Source of the DNA: an uncultured Alphaproteobacteria bacterium
GTDB taxonomy: Bacteria > Pseudomonadota > Alphaproteobacteria > Rhizobiales > TMED25
DNA: 36,438 nucleotides
Assembly (NCBI GenBank): GCA_938074435.1
Contig: CALJEH010000065.1
Span: forward strand, 1 to 36,438
Reading direction: 5' to 3'
The position numbers and the translations under genes were made by a program. This document shows positions 16,744 to 26,175 of this stretch, in pieces. The notes under the pieces were generated by a model. The model saw nothing but the letters and a program-made list of their open reading frames with translations, did no database searches and was not told the origin of the DNA. Numbering within the stretch: position 1 is the first letter of the stretch; every line of letters begins with the position of its first letter.

Positions 16744-18050
16744 CTCTGATTTCGATTTTTTCTATCCAACCTTCTTCTTAATGAATTCGCATGTGAAATG
16801 AGTCCTTCATGCTCTGCAATAATAATTGCACTTGGTGCTAATTCATTTAGTGTTTCCTCTGAACATTCTATTATTGATGTTTTTTTCATGAAATTCTGAA
16901 CTGAAAGACCGGATGAGAAACGTGCTGATTGTAGCGTTGGCAAAACATGATTTGTTCCAACAACGTAATCGCCTAATGCTTCTGGTGTGTATTTTCCAAT
17001 AAATATTGCTCCGGCGTTCTTTATGTTAGGAATTAGATCTGATGCATAATCAGTACATAATTCTAGATGCTCTGGTGCTAAATAATTAATTAATTCTGAA
17101 ATATCAGTATTGCTTCTGCAAACAATTATACTCCCATATTGATTCCAACTTTTTTTAAGTGTTGAGTTATCATCAAAATGACTTAGCCTATTTTTAATTT
17201 CATCAATAATTTTTGAAGCAAATTTGATGTCTTTCGTTATCAATATTGATTGTGCATTATCATCATGTTCGGCCTGAGCAAAGAGATCTTCTACTACCCA
17301 ATCAAGCTCCATATCCTCTTCAGCAACTACAACAACCTCTGAAGGACCTGCAACCATATCAATCCCAACATCACCGAATACCTGTTTCTTAGCTCCAGCA
17401 ACATAACTATTACCTGGACCAACAATCATATCAACTTTCTGAATAAAAGAGGTCCCATATGCAAGAGCAGCTATTGCTTGAGCTCCTCCAATACGATAAA
17501 TTTCTTTTATTCCACATATATGTGCTGCAGCTAATATAGGTTCATTGATAGTCCCATTAATTGATGGTGTAACCATTGCAATTCTGTCAACACCTGCAAC
17601 TATTGCTGGAATAGCGTTCATCAATACAGAGCTTGGATATATTGCTTTCCCACCTGGAACATATAAACCGACTGACTGAATTGGTGTCCATTTCAAATCA
17701 ATCTTTGTATCTACATTATCCTTATATTTAATATCCGTAGGTTTGAGTTTTTTGTGATAATTGAAAATCCTTTTATAAGCAAAATCGAGTGAGTTTCTAA
17801 GATCAGAACTTATATTTTTGTAACTATCCTCTATCATTTTGTTTGGGATTAGCAGATCATTTTGGTTTAGCTTATTTTTATCAAATTTGTTTGTAAATTC
17901 AATTAGTGCTGCGTCACCATTTTCTTTTACTGAATTAATTATATTATTAACGTCTTTTACGACATCATTAAAATTCGATTGTCTTTTTTTATTTAACTCA
18001 AAAAATTGCTCCATTGAGTCTTTGTCGTCATAATGGTAAATTTTATTCAT
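16740..18050 (-). CDS. hisD: Histidinol dehydrogenase
   Basis: GGKAIYPSSVLMNAIPA, GPGNSYVAGAKKQVFGDVGIDMVAGPSE, FAQAEHDD. Confidence 0.97.
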   Translation of the reverse strand: MNKIYHYDDKDSMEQFFELNKKRQSNFNDVVKDVNNIINSVKENGDAALIEFTNKFDKNKLNQNDLLIPNKMIEDSYKNISSDLRNSLDFAYKRIFNYHKKLKPTDIKYKDNVDTKIDLKWTPIQSVGLYVPGGKAIYPSSVLMNAIPAIVAGVDRIAMVTPSINGTINEPILAAAHICGIKEIYRIGGAQAIAALAYGTSFIQKVDMIVGPGNSYVAGAKKQVFGDVGIDMVAGPSEVVVVAEEDMELDWVVEDLFAQAEHDDNAQSILITKDIKFASKIIDEIKNRLSHFDDNSTLKKSWNQYGSIIVCRSNTDISELINYLAPEHLELCTDYASDLIPNIKNAGAIFIGKYTPEALGDYVVGTNHVLPTLQSARFSSGLSVQNFMKKTSIIECSEETLNELAPSAIIIAEHEGLISHANSLRRRLDRKNRNQR

Positions 18051-18062
18051 TTTATTTCTTAT

Positions 18063-19358
18063 CTATACTATTCTCTCAATAATTGCACCGCAATTGGATA
18101 ATTTTTTTTCAAGTGAGTCAAAACCCCTATCAAGATGATAAACTCTATCTATGACAGTCTCTCCTATTGCTGTTAATCCAGCAATAACCAGCGAAACAGA
18201 TGCCCTTAAATCAGTTGCCATAACTTGTGCACCAATAAGGGTCGACTTACCGCTAATTATCGCTTTATCACCATCTAATATAATATTCGCTCCCATTCTA
18301 ACTAATTCTTGCACATGCATAAATCTATTTTCAAAAATTTTTTCATTTATTATTGATACCCCCTTAGCTTGTGTGAGTAGTGCCATAAATTGTGCCTGTA
18401 AATCGGTTGGAAATCCTGGGTATGGTTGTGTTGTAATTTCAATCGGAGATAATTCCTTATTTTTATTTTCAACTAAAATACCCTCACCTGTTTTTCTTAC
18501 ATTACATCCAATTTCTTGAAGTAATCTCAGTGGTAATTCAAGTGTTTCATCATCACAATTATTGAGTGTAACTCTACCTCCTGTTGCACAACAAGCTATT
18601 GCATAAGTTCCGGCTTCAATTCTATCTGCCATAATTTTATGATTTGCACCGCCTAATCTTTCTTGACCTTGAATAAATATAGTGTTGTTACCTGATACCT
18701 GAATATTTGCCCCCATTTTATTAAGGAAAATAATTAAATCTTTTGTTTCTGGTTCCATAGAGGCATTTGATATTGTTGTCTCACCTCGAGCCAAGCATGC
18801 TGCCATCATTAAATTTTGAGTTGCTCCAACTGACTGTTTTTTTAAATTAATATTTGCACCTGTAAGCCCATTTCTTGCACGAGCAATTACATAGCCCTTT
18901 TCTATTTCTATTTCTGCTCCTAATTTTTTAAGCCCATCCAGGTGGATATCAACCGGTCTTGTTCCGATGGCACATCCACCAGGCATTGAAACCTTTGCAA
19001 ATTTCTCTCTTGCCAGTAAAGGACCTAAGACAAGAAAACTAGCCCTCATCTTTGATACATTTTCATAATCAGCATTCAAGCTTAAAAATTCTTGTAATTT
19101 TATACGTGTTCTTGATCCATTAGTATTATTTTGGTTAATCGAAGCTTGAGAATTTTCACCTCGTTCAATAACTGCTCCTAAATTACTCAGTATTAATTCT
19201 AGTCTACTAATATCACTTAAATTTGGAAGATTATCCAGGATCAGTTCTTGATCCGTCAAGATACTCGCTATCATAATCGGTAGTGATGCATTTTTTGAAC
19301 CAGAGATTTGAATAGATCCTTCTAATGGTGTCCCACCAATAATACGAATTTTAACCAT
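18063..19358 (-). CDS. murA: UDP-N-acetylglucosamine 1-carboxyvinyltransferase
   Basis: GSKNASLPIMIASIL, catalytic Cys loop MPGGCAIGTRPVD, ATDLRASVSLVIAGL. Start MVKIRIIGG at 19358. Confidence 0.97.
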   Translation of the reverse strand: MVKIRIIGGTPLEGSIQISGSKNASLPIMIASILTDQELILDNLPNLSDISRLELILSNLGAVIERGENSQASINQNNTNGSRTRIKLQEFLSLNADYENVSKMRASFLVLGPLLAREKFAKVSMPGGCAIGTRPVDIHLDGLKKLGAEIEIEKGYVIARARNGLTGANINLKKQSVGATQNLMMAACLARGETTISNASMEPETKDLIIFLNKMGANIQVSGNNTIFIQGQERLGGANHKIMADRIEAGTYAIACCATGGRVTLNNCDDETLELPLRLLQEIGCNVRKTGEGILVENKNKELSPIEITTQPYPGFPTDLQAQFMALLTQAKGVSIINEKIFENRFMHVQELVRMGANIILDGDKAIISGKSTLIGAQVMATDLRASVSLVIAGLTAIGETVIDRVYHLDRGFDSLEKKLSNCGAIIERIV

Positions 19359-19482
19359 CTTTTTTATCACTCGACTTCTGATTTTTTTCTTTCAGCATAT
19401 TTGCTTGAGCTTTTCTTTTCTTAAGATTTTCTTTTAACGCCCTAGCTAATTTTTGATTGTCTTTTTTTTTCAATTTTGCCAT
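19351..19482 (-). CDS. Small basic protein (43 aa) upstream of murA
   Basis: Read by hand: MAKLKKKDNQKLARALKENLKKRKAQANMLKEKNQKSSDKKDG. Stop overlaps the murA ATG (ATGGTTAA); absent from the ORF track. Confidence 0.7.
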   Translation of the reverse strand: MAKLKKKDNQKLARALKENLKKRKAQANMLKEKNQKSSDKKDG

Positions 19483-19534
19483 ATTGTCGAATAACTAGTG
19501 TTTTTGACAAACTATTTTGCCAATATAATATTAA

Positions 19535-19609
19535 GCCGCAGTAGCTCAGTGGTAGAGCGCACCCTTGGTAAGGGTGAGGTCGAGTGTTCAATCCACTCCT
19601 GCGGCACCA
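19535..19609 (+). tRNA. tRNA-Thr (anticodon GGT)
   Basis: GCCGCAGTAGCTCAGTGGTAGAGC..CACCCTTGGTAAGGGTG..TTCAATC..CTGCGGCACCA: full cloverleaf, CCA encoded. Confidence 0.97.
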
Positions 19610-19674
19610 TTTGTTCAATATATATAGAAAAAGAATATATTGAAAATCCTTTATTAGTTATTTACTCTATATAA

Positions 19675-20139
19675 ATGAAAAAAAAACTTCTAATTGTGTC
19701 AAATCTCCCATCAAAAAATACTAAAATTTTATTAGACGAAGTTGAGACAGGCGCAAAATCAATAAATGCAAAAGATCTTGAAATTGTTGCACATAATGCC
19801 ATAAATGTCGATTACGAGTTAATATCTGAATCTTCTGCAATAATAATAGGTACAACAGAAAACCTTGGGTACATGAGTGGAATAATCAAGGATTTTTTTG
19901 ATAGAAACTACTATAAGTGCCTGGATAAAACGAATGGACTTCCCCATGCAATTTATATTCGAGCAGGTCATGATGGGACCGGTTCTGAAATTAACCTAAA
20001 AAAAATTATTACAGGATTGAAGTGGAAAGAAATTCAAAAACCACTTATATTAAAAGGTGTTTGGAGAAATGATTTTAAGAAAGAATGTTTTAATCTTGGG
20101 GCAACCATTGCCGCAGGACTGGATGCTAATATTTACTAA
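19675..20139 (+). CDS. Flavodoxin/NAD(P)H-dependent oxidoreductase family protein
   Basis: LLIVSNLPSKNTKILLDEVETGA, IIIGTTENLGYMSGIIKDFFDR (flavodoxin-like fold motifs). Confidence 0.75.
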   Translation: MKKKLLIVSNLPSKNTKILLDEVETGAKSINAKDLEIVAHNAINVDYELISESSAIIIGTTENLGYMSGIIKDFFDRNYYKCLDKTNGLPHAIYIRAGHDGTGSEINLKKIITGLKWKEIQKPLILKGVWRNDFKKECFNLGATIAAGLDANIY

Positions 20140-20159
20140 ATCTATTTTATAGGCTGGAT

Positions 20160-21515
20160 ATGTTTACAAAAGTTAAAAAAAATTCCATAGAGATCAATAT
20201 CTTAAATAGCCATGATTTATCTAATTTCTTGAATAATCACAAAGAACACCAGAATTGGATCCATGAAAACGATTTTAAGGCATCTCCAGGGCAATTTCTG
20301 ATTATTCCATCAAGTGATGGACAGATTGAAAAGATACTTGTAGGAAGAAGTGACTCAAATGATGTTTATCGTGATTTTTTTTGTTATAAATTATCTAAGT
20401 GTTTACCCAATAAAAGCTACCATTTCTCCAACCTAGAAGAAGGTTCGACTCTTCCTTATCTTAGCTGGGCACTTGGTTTCTATAGCTACAATTCATCACA
20501 AAAAAATAATTCTAAATTATACCTACCAGAAAAAATTTCAAAGGAAGTACAAAATCTAGTTAAAAGTATTTTCTTCACAATGGATTTAATTAACCATCCT
20601 GCTAATGTATTAACTACAGAAAACTTTGCAAAAACTATTAGAGAATATTTTGATGATTTGGGTTGTAAAGTACATGAGATTTCTGGTAAGGAACTTATTA
20701 AAAAAAATCTTCCATTAATTTACGAAGTTGGTAAAGCAAGTGACCACCCACCGCGTCTGATTGATATCCAATGGGGCAAAAAAAATAGTAAAAAGATAAC
20801 ATTGATAGGTAAAGGTGTAACTTTTGATACTGGTGGGTTAGATATAAAGCCATCATCTGGTATGTTATTGATGAAAAAGGATATGGGTGGTGCTGCAAAT
20901 ATTTTAGGACTTGCAAGTATGCTTATTCTCAATAAAGTTGATATAAATCTCAGAGTTCTAATACCTATTGTGGAGAACTCCATTTCAGGTAACTCTTTCA
21001 GACCAGGTGATATTTTAAAATCTCGTAATGGAACAACAGTTGAAATTGGGAACACTGATGCTGAAGGTAGATTAATACTTGCTGACTCTTTGACATTAGC
21101 CGATGAAGAAAATCCTGAAATAATCATTGATATGGCAACATTAACAGGAGCTGCTAGAGTAGCTATGGGTCCTGAGATAGTTCCTTTCTTCTCAACAAAC
21201 AAACAAATTGCAGCTACTTTACAAGATCTATCATTTAAGGTTCAAGATCCTGTCTGGCAAATGCCATTTTTTGAGCCCTATGGCAAATGGCTTAATAATG
21301 ATATATCTGATATAAATAATTCACCAAATACTCCATTTGCAGGATCTATAGTTGCAGCAGAATTCTTAAAAAAGTTTATCAAAAATACAGAAACTTATCT
21401 CCATTTTGATGTTTATTCATGGAATAATGGGACAAATTCTAATATTCCAAAAGGTGGGGCAGCACAAGGTATTAGGGCTATTTATCAATTATTAGTCGAT
21501 CATATTAAAAATTAA
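20160..21515 (+). CDS. pepA: M17 leucyl aminopeptidase family protein
   Basis: GKGVTFDTGGLDIKPSSGMLLMKKDMGGAA, NTDAEGRLILADSL. Confidence 0.93.
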   Translation: MFTKVKKNSIEINILNSHDLSNFLNNHKEHQNWIHENDFKASPGQFLIIPSSDGQIEKILVGRSDSNDVYRDFFCYKLSKCLPNKSYHFSNLEEGSTLPYLSWALGFYSYNSSQKNNSKLYLPEKISKEVQNLVKSIFFTMDLINHPANVLTTENFAKTIREYFDDLGCKVHEISGKELIKKNLPLIYEVGKASDHPPRLIDIQWGKKNSKKITLIGKGVTFDTGGLDIKPSSGMLLMKKDMGGAANILGLASMLILNKVDINLRVLIPIVENSISGNSFRPGDILKSRNGTTVEIGNTDAEGRLILADSLTLADEENPEIIIDMATLTGAARVAMGPEIVPFFSTNKQIAATLQDLSFKVQDPVWQMPFFEPYGKWLNNDISDINNSPNTPFAGSIVAAEFLKKFIKNTETYLHFDVYSWNNGTNSNIPKGGAAQGIRAIYQLLVDHIKN

Positions 21516-21532
21516 TAACATATTGGTGCAAT

Positions 21533-22366
21533 ATTAATATTTATCACCTTATTCATAATTTAATTGATATCAAAAAAGAGCCAAGCTTCCTATCTGAGAC
21601 AGTTTCTGAGGCAATCTATGGTGAATTTTTTCAAGTTGAAGAAGACTTGGAAAATTGGGTTTTTGGTAGGTTACTTACAGATAATTACTCCGGTTATCTA
21701 CCAAGAAGTGCTCTACGTAAAGACGAAATTAACCTCAATGCCACTCGATTGTATATTAATTCTAATTGCGCAAGCATATATTCAGAGCCGGATCCAAAGT
21801 CCCCAATAATAAACACTTTATTCAGAAATTCGCGTATTATAAAAAAAACAAACAACTTGAATGGGTTTTTTGAGGTCGATTCTGGAATTGGATACATAAA
21901 TGAAGCTCATGTATCTCTTTCAAAAAAAATGACTATAGCAGATGATTTTGTAAAAATAGCATCCTCATATATTGGAACACCTTATAAATGGGGTGGCAGA
22001 ACTATTCTTGGAGTAGATTGTTCTGGATTAATACAAACTTCTCTGCATTCTCTTGGTATTAAATGCCCTAGGGATACTAAGGATCAAATAGAAGTACTTG
22101 GTAGTCAAATTGAGATGGCTCCGGATTATAAAGATCTTAAAAATGGTGACATAATTTTCTGGGAGGGGCATGTTGGAATTTATATTAAACCCAACAAAAT
22201 TTTGCATAGTAATATGACCACAATGGACACAAGAATTGAAAATTTTAATAAAGTAAAAAGAAATCTCGAGAAAGTTAACAAGATAATAATCTCTACTAAA
22301 AGGATTGATGAAAAAATAAGAACATTTCAGTCAAGTAAAGCGGAGGATATTAATTTCTTTGTATAA
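21533..22366 (+). CDS. SH3b-NlpC/P60 family peptidoglycan peptidase
   Basis: Catalytic PYKWGGRTILGVDCSGL, GHVGIYI, ILHSN. In-frame SH3-like extension upstream of the track start; start position uncertain (ATT 21533 proposed). Confidence 0.85.
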   Translation: MNIYHLIHNLIDIKKEPSFLSETVSEAIYGEFFQVEEDLENWVFGRLLTDNYSGYLPRSALRKDEINLNATRLYINSNCASIYSEPDPKSPIINTLFRNSRIIKKTNNLNGFFEVDSGIGYINEAHVSLSKKMTIADDFVKIASSYIGTPYKWGGRTILGVDCSGLIQTSLHSLGIKCPRDTKDQIEVLGSQIEMAPDYKDLKNGDIIFWEGHVGIYIKPNKILHSNMTTMDTRIENFNKVKRNLEKVNKIIISTKRIDEKIRTFQSSKAEDINFFV

Positions 22367-23916
22367 TCATTCTTTGGTCTATTGAAGATATTCTCTGTAT
22401 AATCAGACTCGATTATATTTCCAGAATTAATTACAAAGACTCTATCAGCTATGTACCTAATCACCCTTAAATCATGACTAATAAATAGGTATGCTGTGTT
22501 ATATTTCTCCTGTAAATTTATCAAAAGGTTTAGAATTTGAAGCTGAACTGTTGAGTCGAGAGAACTTGTTGGCTCATCTAAAATAAGTAGCTTAGGTCTT
22601 AAAATTATAGCTCTTGCAATTGCAATTCTCTGTCTTTGTCCTCCTGAGAATTCATGAGGATACCTGTTAATGTGCTGTATTGAGAGTCCTACATCTTTGA
22701 GTATTTCATAAGTCATATCTAATCTTTTACTAGAACTTAATTCTATCTTCTGTGAAATTAACCCCTCTTCAATTATTTGTCCTATTGTCATCCTAGGTGA
22801 TAATGAACCATAAGGATCTTGAAATACAATTTGGAGATCTTTTCTTTTTGAATTCAATTGAATGCGATTTAATTTTGAAAAATCTTGACCCATGAAAACA
22901 ATCTTTCCTTGACTCTTGATTAGTCTAAGTATTGATAATCCTATAGTTGTCTTGCCTGAACCTGACTCTCCCACAAGTCCAACTGTTTCACCCAAATTGA
23001 TTGAGAAATTAATATTCTTTAAGATCTCATTTGTTTGTGTCTTCATTAGAGGTTTTTTTTGTATATAATTTACAGATAAATTCTCTACCTTGAAAATCTC
23101 AAGCGATTTATTCATTTTTTTCTTTTTAAGCTGAAGTCTGCGCGCATTTACAAGTTGTTTTGTGTAAGATTTTTTTGGATTTTGGAATATACCCTCAACC
23201 TCACCACTTTCAACAACTTTTCCATCCTGCATAACATAAACAAAATCAGAAAAGTCTTTTACTATACCAAGATCATGTGTAATAAACAGAATTGCTAAGT
23301 TTAATTCATCCTGTAATGATTTTAATAAATTTAAAATTTCATATTGTATTGTTACATCTAATGCTGTTGTTGGTTCATCTGCAATTAATAGTTTAGGGTT
23401 ATTCGATAGTGCCATTGCTATCATAACTCTCTGCCTTTCTCCACCAGATAGTTGATGTGGATATCTAGCAAGTTTACTTTCGGGATCACTAATCATAACT
23501 TTTTTCATTAACTCAATTACTTTATTTCTTATTTCATTCTTATTAGCTAATTTATGAACTAACATTCCCTCACTTATCTGTTTTTCAACTGTATGAAGGG
23601 GATTTAGAGAACTTAATGGTTCTTGAAAGACCATTGAAATTTTGTTACCACGAATTTTATTAAGTTGATCTGATGGAATCTTAGTCAAATCTTTTTTATC
23701 AAATATTATCTGACTATTATTTTGTATTATTGATGAATTAGGGTTTAAACCAAGTATAGACAGTGCTGTCAGAGTCTTTCCAGAACCAGATTCCCCAACA
23801 ATTGCAATTGTCTTCCCTTCTGGTATATTAATCTCAACATCACTAATTTGAAAATCTGCTTCAGTTAAACCTTTAAACTTCATGTTAAAATTTTTTATTT
23901 CTAATAAATTTTTCAT
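22327..23916 (-). CDS. yejF: Oligopeptide/microcin C-type ABC transporter, tandem ATPase (YejF-like)
   Basis: Two ABC ATPase domains (GESGSGKT twice, LSGGERQR and FSGGQRQR). Confidence 0.92.
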   Translation of the reverse strand: MKNLLEIKNFNMKFKGLTEADFQISDVEINIPEGKTIAIVGESGSGKTLTALSILGLNPNSSIIQNNSQIIFDKKDLTKIPSDQLNKIRGNKISMVFQEPLSSLNPLHTVEKQISEGMLVHKLANKNEIRNKVIELMKKVMISDPESKLARYPHQLSGGERQRVMIAMALSNNPKLLIADEPTTALDVTIQYEILNLLKSLQDELNLAILFITHDLGIVKDFSDFVYVMQDGKVVESGEVEGIFQNPKKSYTKQLVNARRLQLKKKKMNKSLEIFKVENLSVNYIQKKPLMKTQTNEILKNINFSINLGETVGLVGESGSGKTTIGLSILRLIKSQGKIVFMGQDFSKLNRIQLNSKRKDLQIVFQDPYGSLSPRMTIGQIIEEGLISQKIELSSSKRLDMTYEILKDVGLSIQHINRYPHEFSGGQRQRIAIARAIILRPKLLILDEPTSSLDSTVQLQILNLLINLQEKYNTAYLFISHDLRVIRYIADRVFVINSGNIIESDYTENIFNRPKNDYTKKLISSALLD

Positions 23917-23917
23917 C

Positions 23918-25030
23918 TCAGTCTACAAAAACCTTTCGTGGGTCAAATGCGTCCCTTACGCCTTCACCAATAAAGATTAGTAGACTGAGTAAAATAGCTA
24001 TCCCAAAAAAACTAGTCAAACCTAACCACGGAGCATGAATATTATTTTTTCCTTGTGCTAATAATTCTCCAAGAGATGCGGAACCTGGAGGCATTCCAAA
24101 TCCCAGAAAATCTAGAGAAGTAAGAGTGACAATTGATCCATTAAGTATAAATGGAAGAAAAGTTAAAGTTGCAACCATCGCATTTGGAAGCAAATGTTTA
24201 AACATAATCTTCATATTTGATACACCTAATGCGTGGGCAGCCAGTACATACTCAAAGTTTCGAGATCTTAAAAACTCTGCTCTAACAACTCCAACCAAGC
24301 TTACCCAAGAGAATAATAAAAGAATGAAAAGAAGTAACCAAAATGATGGGGTAATAACTGCTGAAATAATTATTAATAGATATAATGATGGTATGGAATT
24401 CCATATTTCAATGAATCTCTGAGTGATAAGATCCGTTAAGCCTCCAAAGAAACCTTGAATTGCTCCCATAAAAATACCAATAGCAGATGATAGAATAGTT
24501 AAAAGCAAACCAAATATTATAGATATACGAAAACCATATGCTAACCTCGCCAATACATCTCGTCCCTGATCATCAGTCCCCAACCAGTTCCAATTCCAAA
24601 TTGTGCATCTCCTATCATCAATCCCCAATGAATAATTTTGACATCGTGTTTCTTTGTCAAGTAAGAATGATGGTGGTGAGGGGGCAGGCACTGGTAATTC
24701 ATAATTTATTGTCTTATAATGATACCTTACTATAGGCCATATCATCCAACCATTTCTGATGATTTCGTCTGATATAAATGGATCCCTATAATCTGTTACA
24801 GCAAGAAAGCCTCCAAATTTTTCTTCAGGATAATCCACCACTGTAGGGAATAATAGTTCCCCTTTATAAAAGGCTAATATGGGTTTGTCGTTTATTAAAA
24901 ATTCAGAAATCAATGTAATAATAAACAAAACAAGAAAGAGCCTTAAAGATATGAATGCACGCTTGTTTTTTCTAAAATTTCCAATCCTCCTATATGTTAT
25001 AGGCGAAAGATTATTTTTAATACCAATCAT
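23918..25030 (-). CDS. yejE: ABC transporter permease YejE-like
   Basis: BPD permease, NWLGTDDQGRDVLARLAYGFRISI, EAA-like loop AAHALGVSNMKIMFKHLLPNA. Confidence 0.92.
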   Translation of the reverse strand: MIGIKNNLSPITYRRIGNFRKNKRAFISLRLFLVLFIITLISEFLINDKPILAFYKGELLFPTVVDYPEEKFGGFLAVTDYRDPFISDEIIRNGWMIWPIVRYHYKTINYELPVPAPSPPSFLLDKETRCQNYSLGIDDRRCTIWNWNWLGTDDQGRDVLARLAYGFRISIIFGLLLTILSSAIGIFMGAIQGFFGGLTDLITQRFIEIWNSIPSLYLLIIISAVITPSFWLLLFILLLFSWVSLVGVVRAEFLRSRNFEYVLAAHALGVSNMKIMFKHLLPNAMVATLTFLPFILNGSIVTLTSLDFLGFGMPPGSASLGELLAQGKNNIHAPWLGLTSFFGIAILLSLLIFIGEGVRDAFDPRKVFVD

Positions 25031-25046
25031 AATTTACGACTAACCC

Positions 25047-26144
25047 TCATAATTCCCTTTTTTCAAAATCTATTCTTGGATCTATCCAATGGTATATTAA
25101 ATCAGATATAAGATTGATGATTAATCCAATGAAAGAAAATATATAAAGTGATGCAAATACAACTGCATAGTCTCTATTTACGATTGACTCAAAGCTTAAT
25201 AAACCAAGTCCATCAAGTGAGAATATTGTCTCAATTAAAAGTGATCCTGTAAAAAATGCAGAAATGAAAGCTGCAGGGAATCCAGAAACTATAATTAACA
25301 TCGCATTTCGAAAAACATGCCTTTTTAAAACTTGCTTCTCAGTAAGTCCCTTTGCTCTTGCAGTCAATACATACTGCTTTCCTATCTCATCAAGAAATGA
25401 ATTTTTTGTTAGTAAAGTTGTGGTTGCAAAAGCTGCCAAAACCATTGATAAAAGAGGTAATGTTATATGCCAGATATAATCAATAACTTTTCCAAGTATG
25501 CTAAGCTCATTAAAATTATCTGATGTTAGCCCCCTAAGAGGAAACCAATCAAAATAGCTTCCTCCAGCAAAAAATATAATTAAGAAAATAGCTACAAGAA
25601 AACCTGGCAATGCATAGCTTATGACTATTATTGTGGAAGTCCAGAGATCAAACTTGGTTCCATCCCTAATCGCTTTCATCATGCCGAGTGGAATTGAAAT
25701 TAAGTATGAAATTAGAGTCATCCAAAGCCCTAGTGATATAGAGACAGGAAGTTTTTCAATAATCAAATCAATTACCCTAATATCTCTGTAATAACTTTCA
25801 CCAAAATCGAATCTTATATAATTTGTGATCATTTGATAAAATCTTTCTAAAGGGGGTTTATCGAATCCAAATTGTTTCTCTAATTCTAATATAAATTCTG
25901 GATCTAATCCTTGGCTGCCTCTATACTTATTATTTATATCTGCGTTTTGTCCACTTTGTGTAAAATCACCATTGAAGCCACCCGAAACACGAGAAAGTGC
26001 AGAATTATCAGTACCATCAATTTGAGATATGATCCTCTCTATTGGACCACCAGGTGCAAATTGGATAATTAAGAAGCTTATTGCCATAATTCCCAATATA
26101 GTAGGTATAATTAGGAATAGTCTTCGGAGAGTATATACAAACAT
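25047..26144 (-). CDS. yejB: ABC transporter permease YejB-like
   Basis: MFVYTLRRLFLIIPTILGIMAISFLIIQFAPGGP; EAA-like loop TARAKGLTEKQVLKRHVFRNA. Confidence 0.92.
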   Translation of the reverse strand: MFVYTLRRLFLIIPTILGIMAISFLIIQFAPGGPIERIISQIDGTDNSALSRVSGGFNGDFTQSGQNADINNKYRGSQGLDPEFILELEKQFGFDKPPLERFYQMITNYIRFDFGESYYRDIRVIDLIIEKLPVSISLGLWMTLISYLISIPLGMMKAIRDGTKFDLWTSTIIVISYALPGFLVAIFLIIFFAGGSYFDWFPLRGLTSDNFNELSILGKVIDYIWHITLPLLSMVLAAFATTTLLTKNSFLDEIGKQYVLTARAKGLTEKQVLKRHVFRNAMLIIVSGFPAAFISAFFTGSLLIETIFSLDGLGLLSFESIVNRDYAVVFASLYIFSFIGLIINLISDLIYHWIDPRIDFEKREL

Positions 26145-26175
26145 CTTATTTTATATTAGATAACGATGCGAATAG

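Noticed and set aside
20720-21202. 160-aa antisense ORF opposite pepA (also 1411-1716, 18151-18519, 6534-6851, 24126-24422, 14734-15081)
   Set aside because: All overlap strongly supported genes in another frame/strand with no motifs.
21564-21809. 81-aa ORF overlapping the start of the NlpC/P60 gene
   Set aside because: Different frame from the homologous SH3-like sequence; no motif. The NlpC/P60 frame explains the region better.
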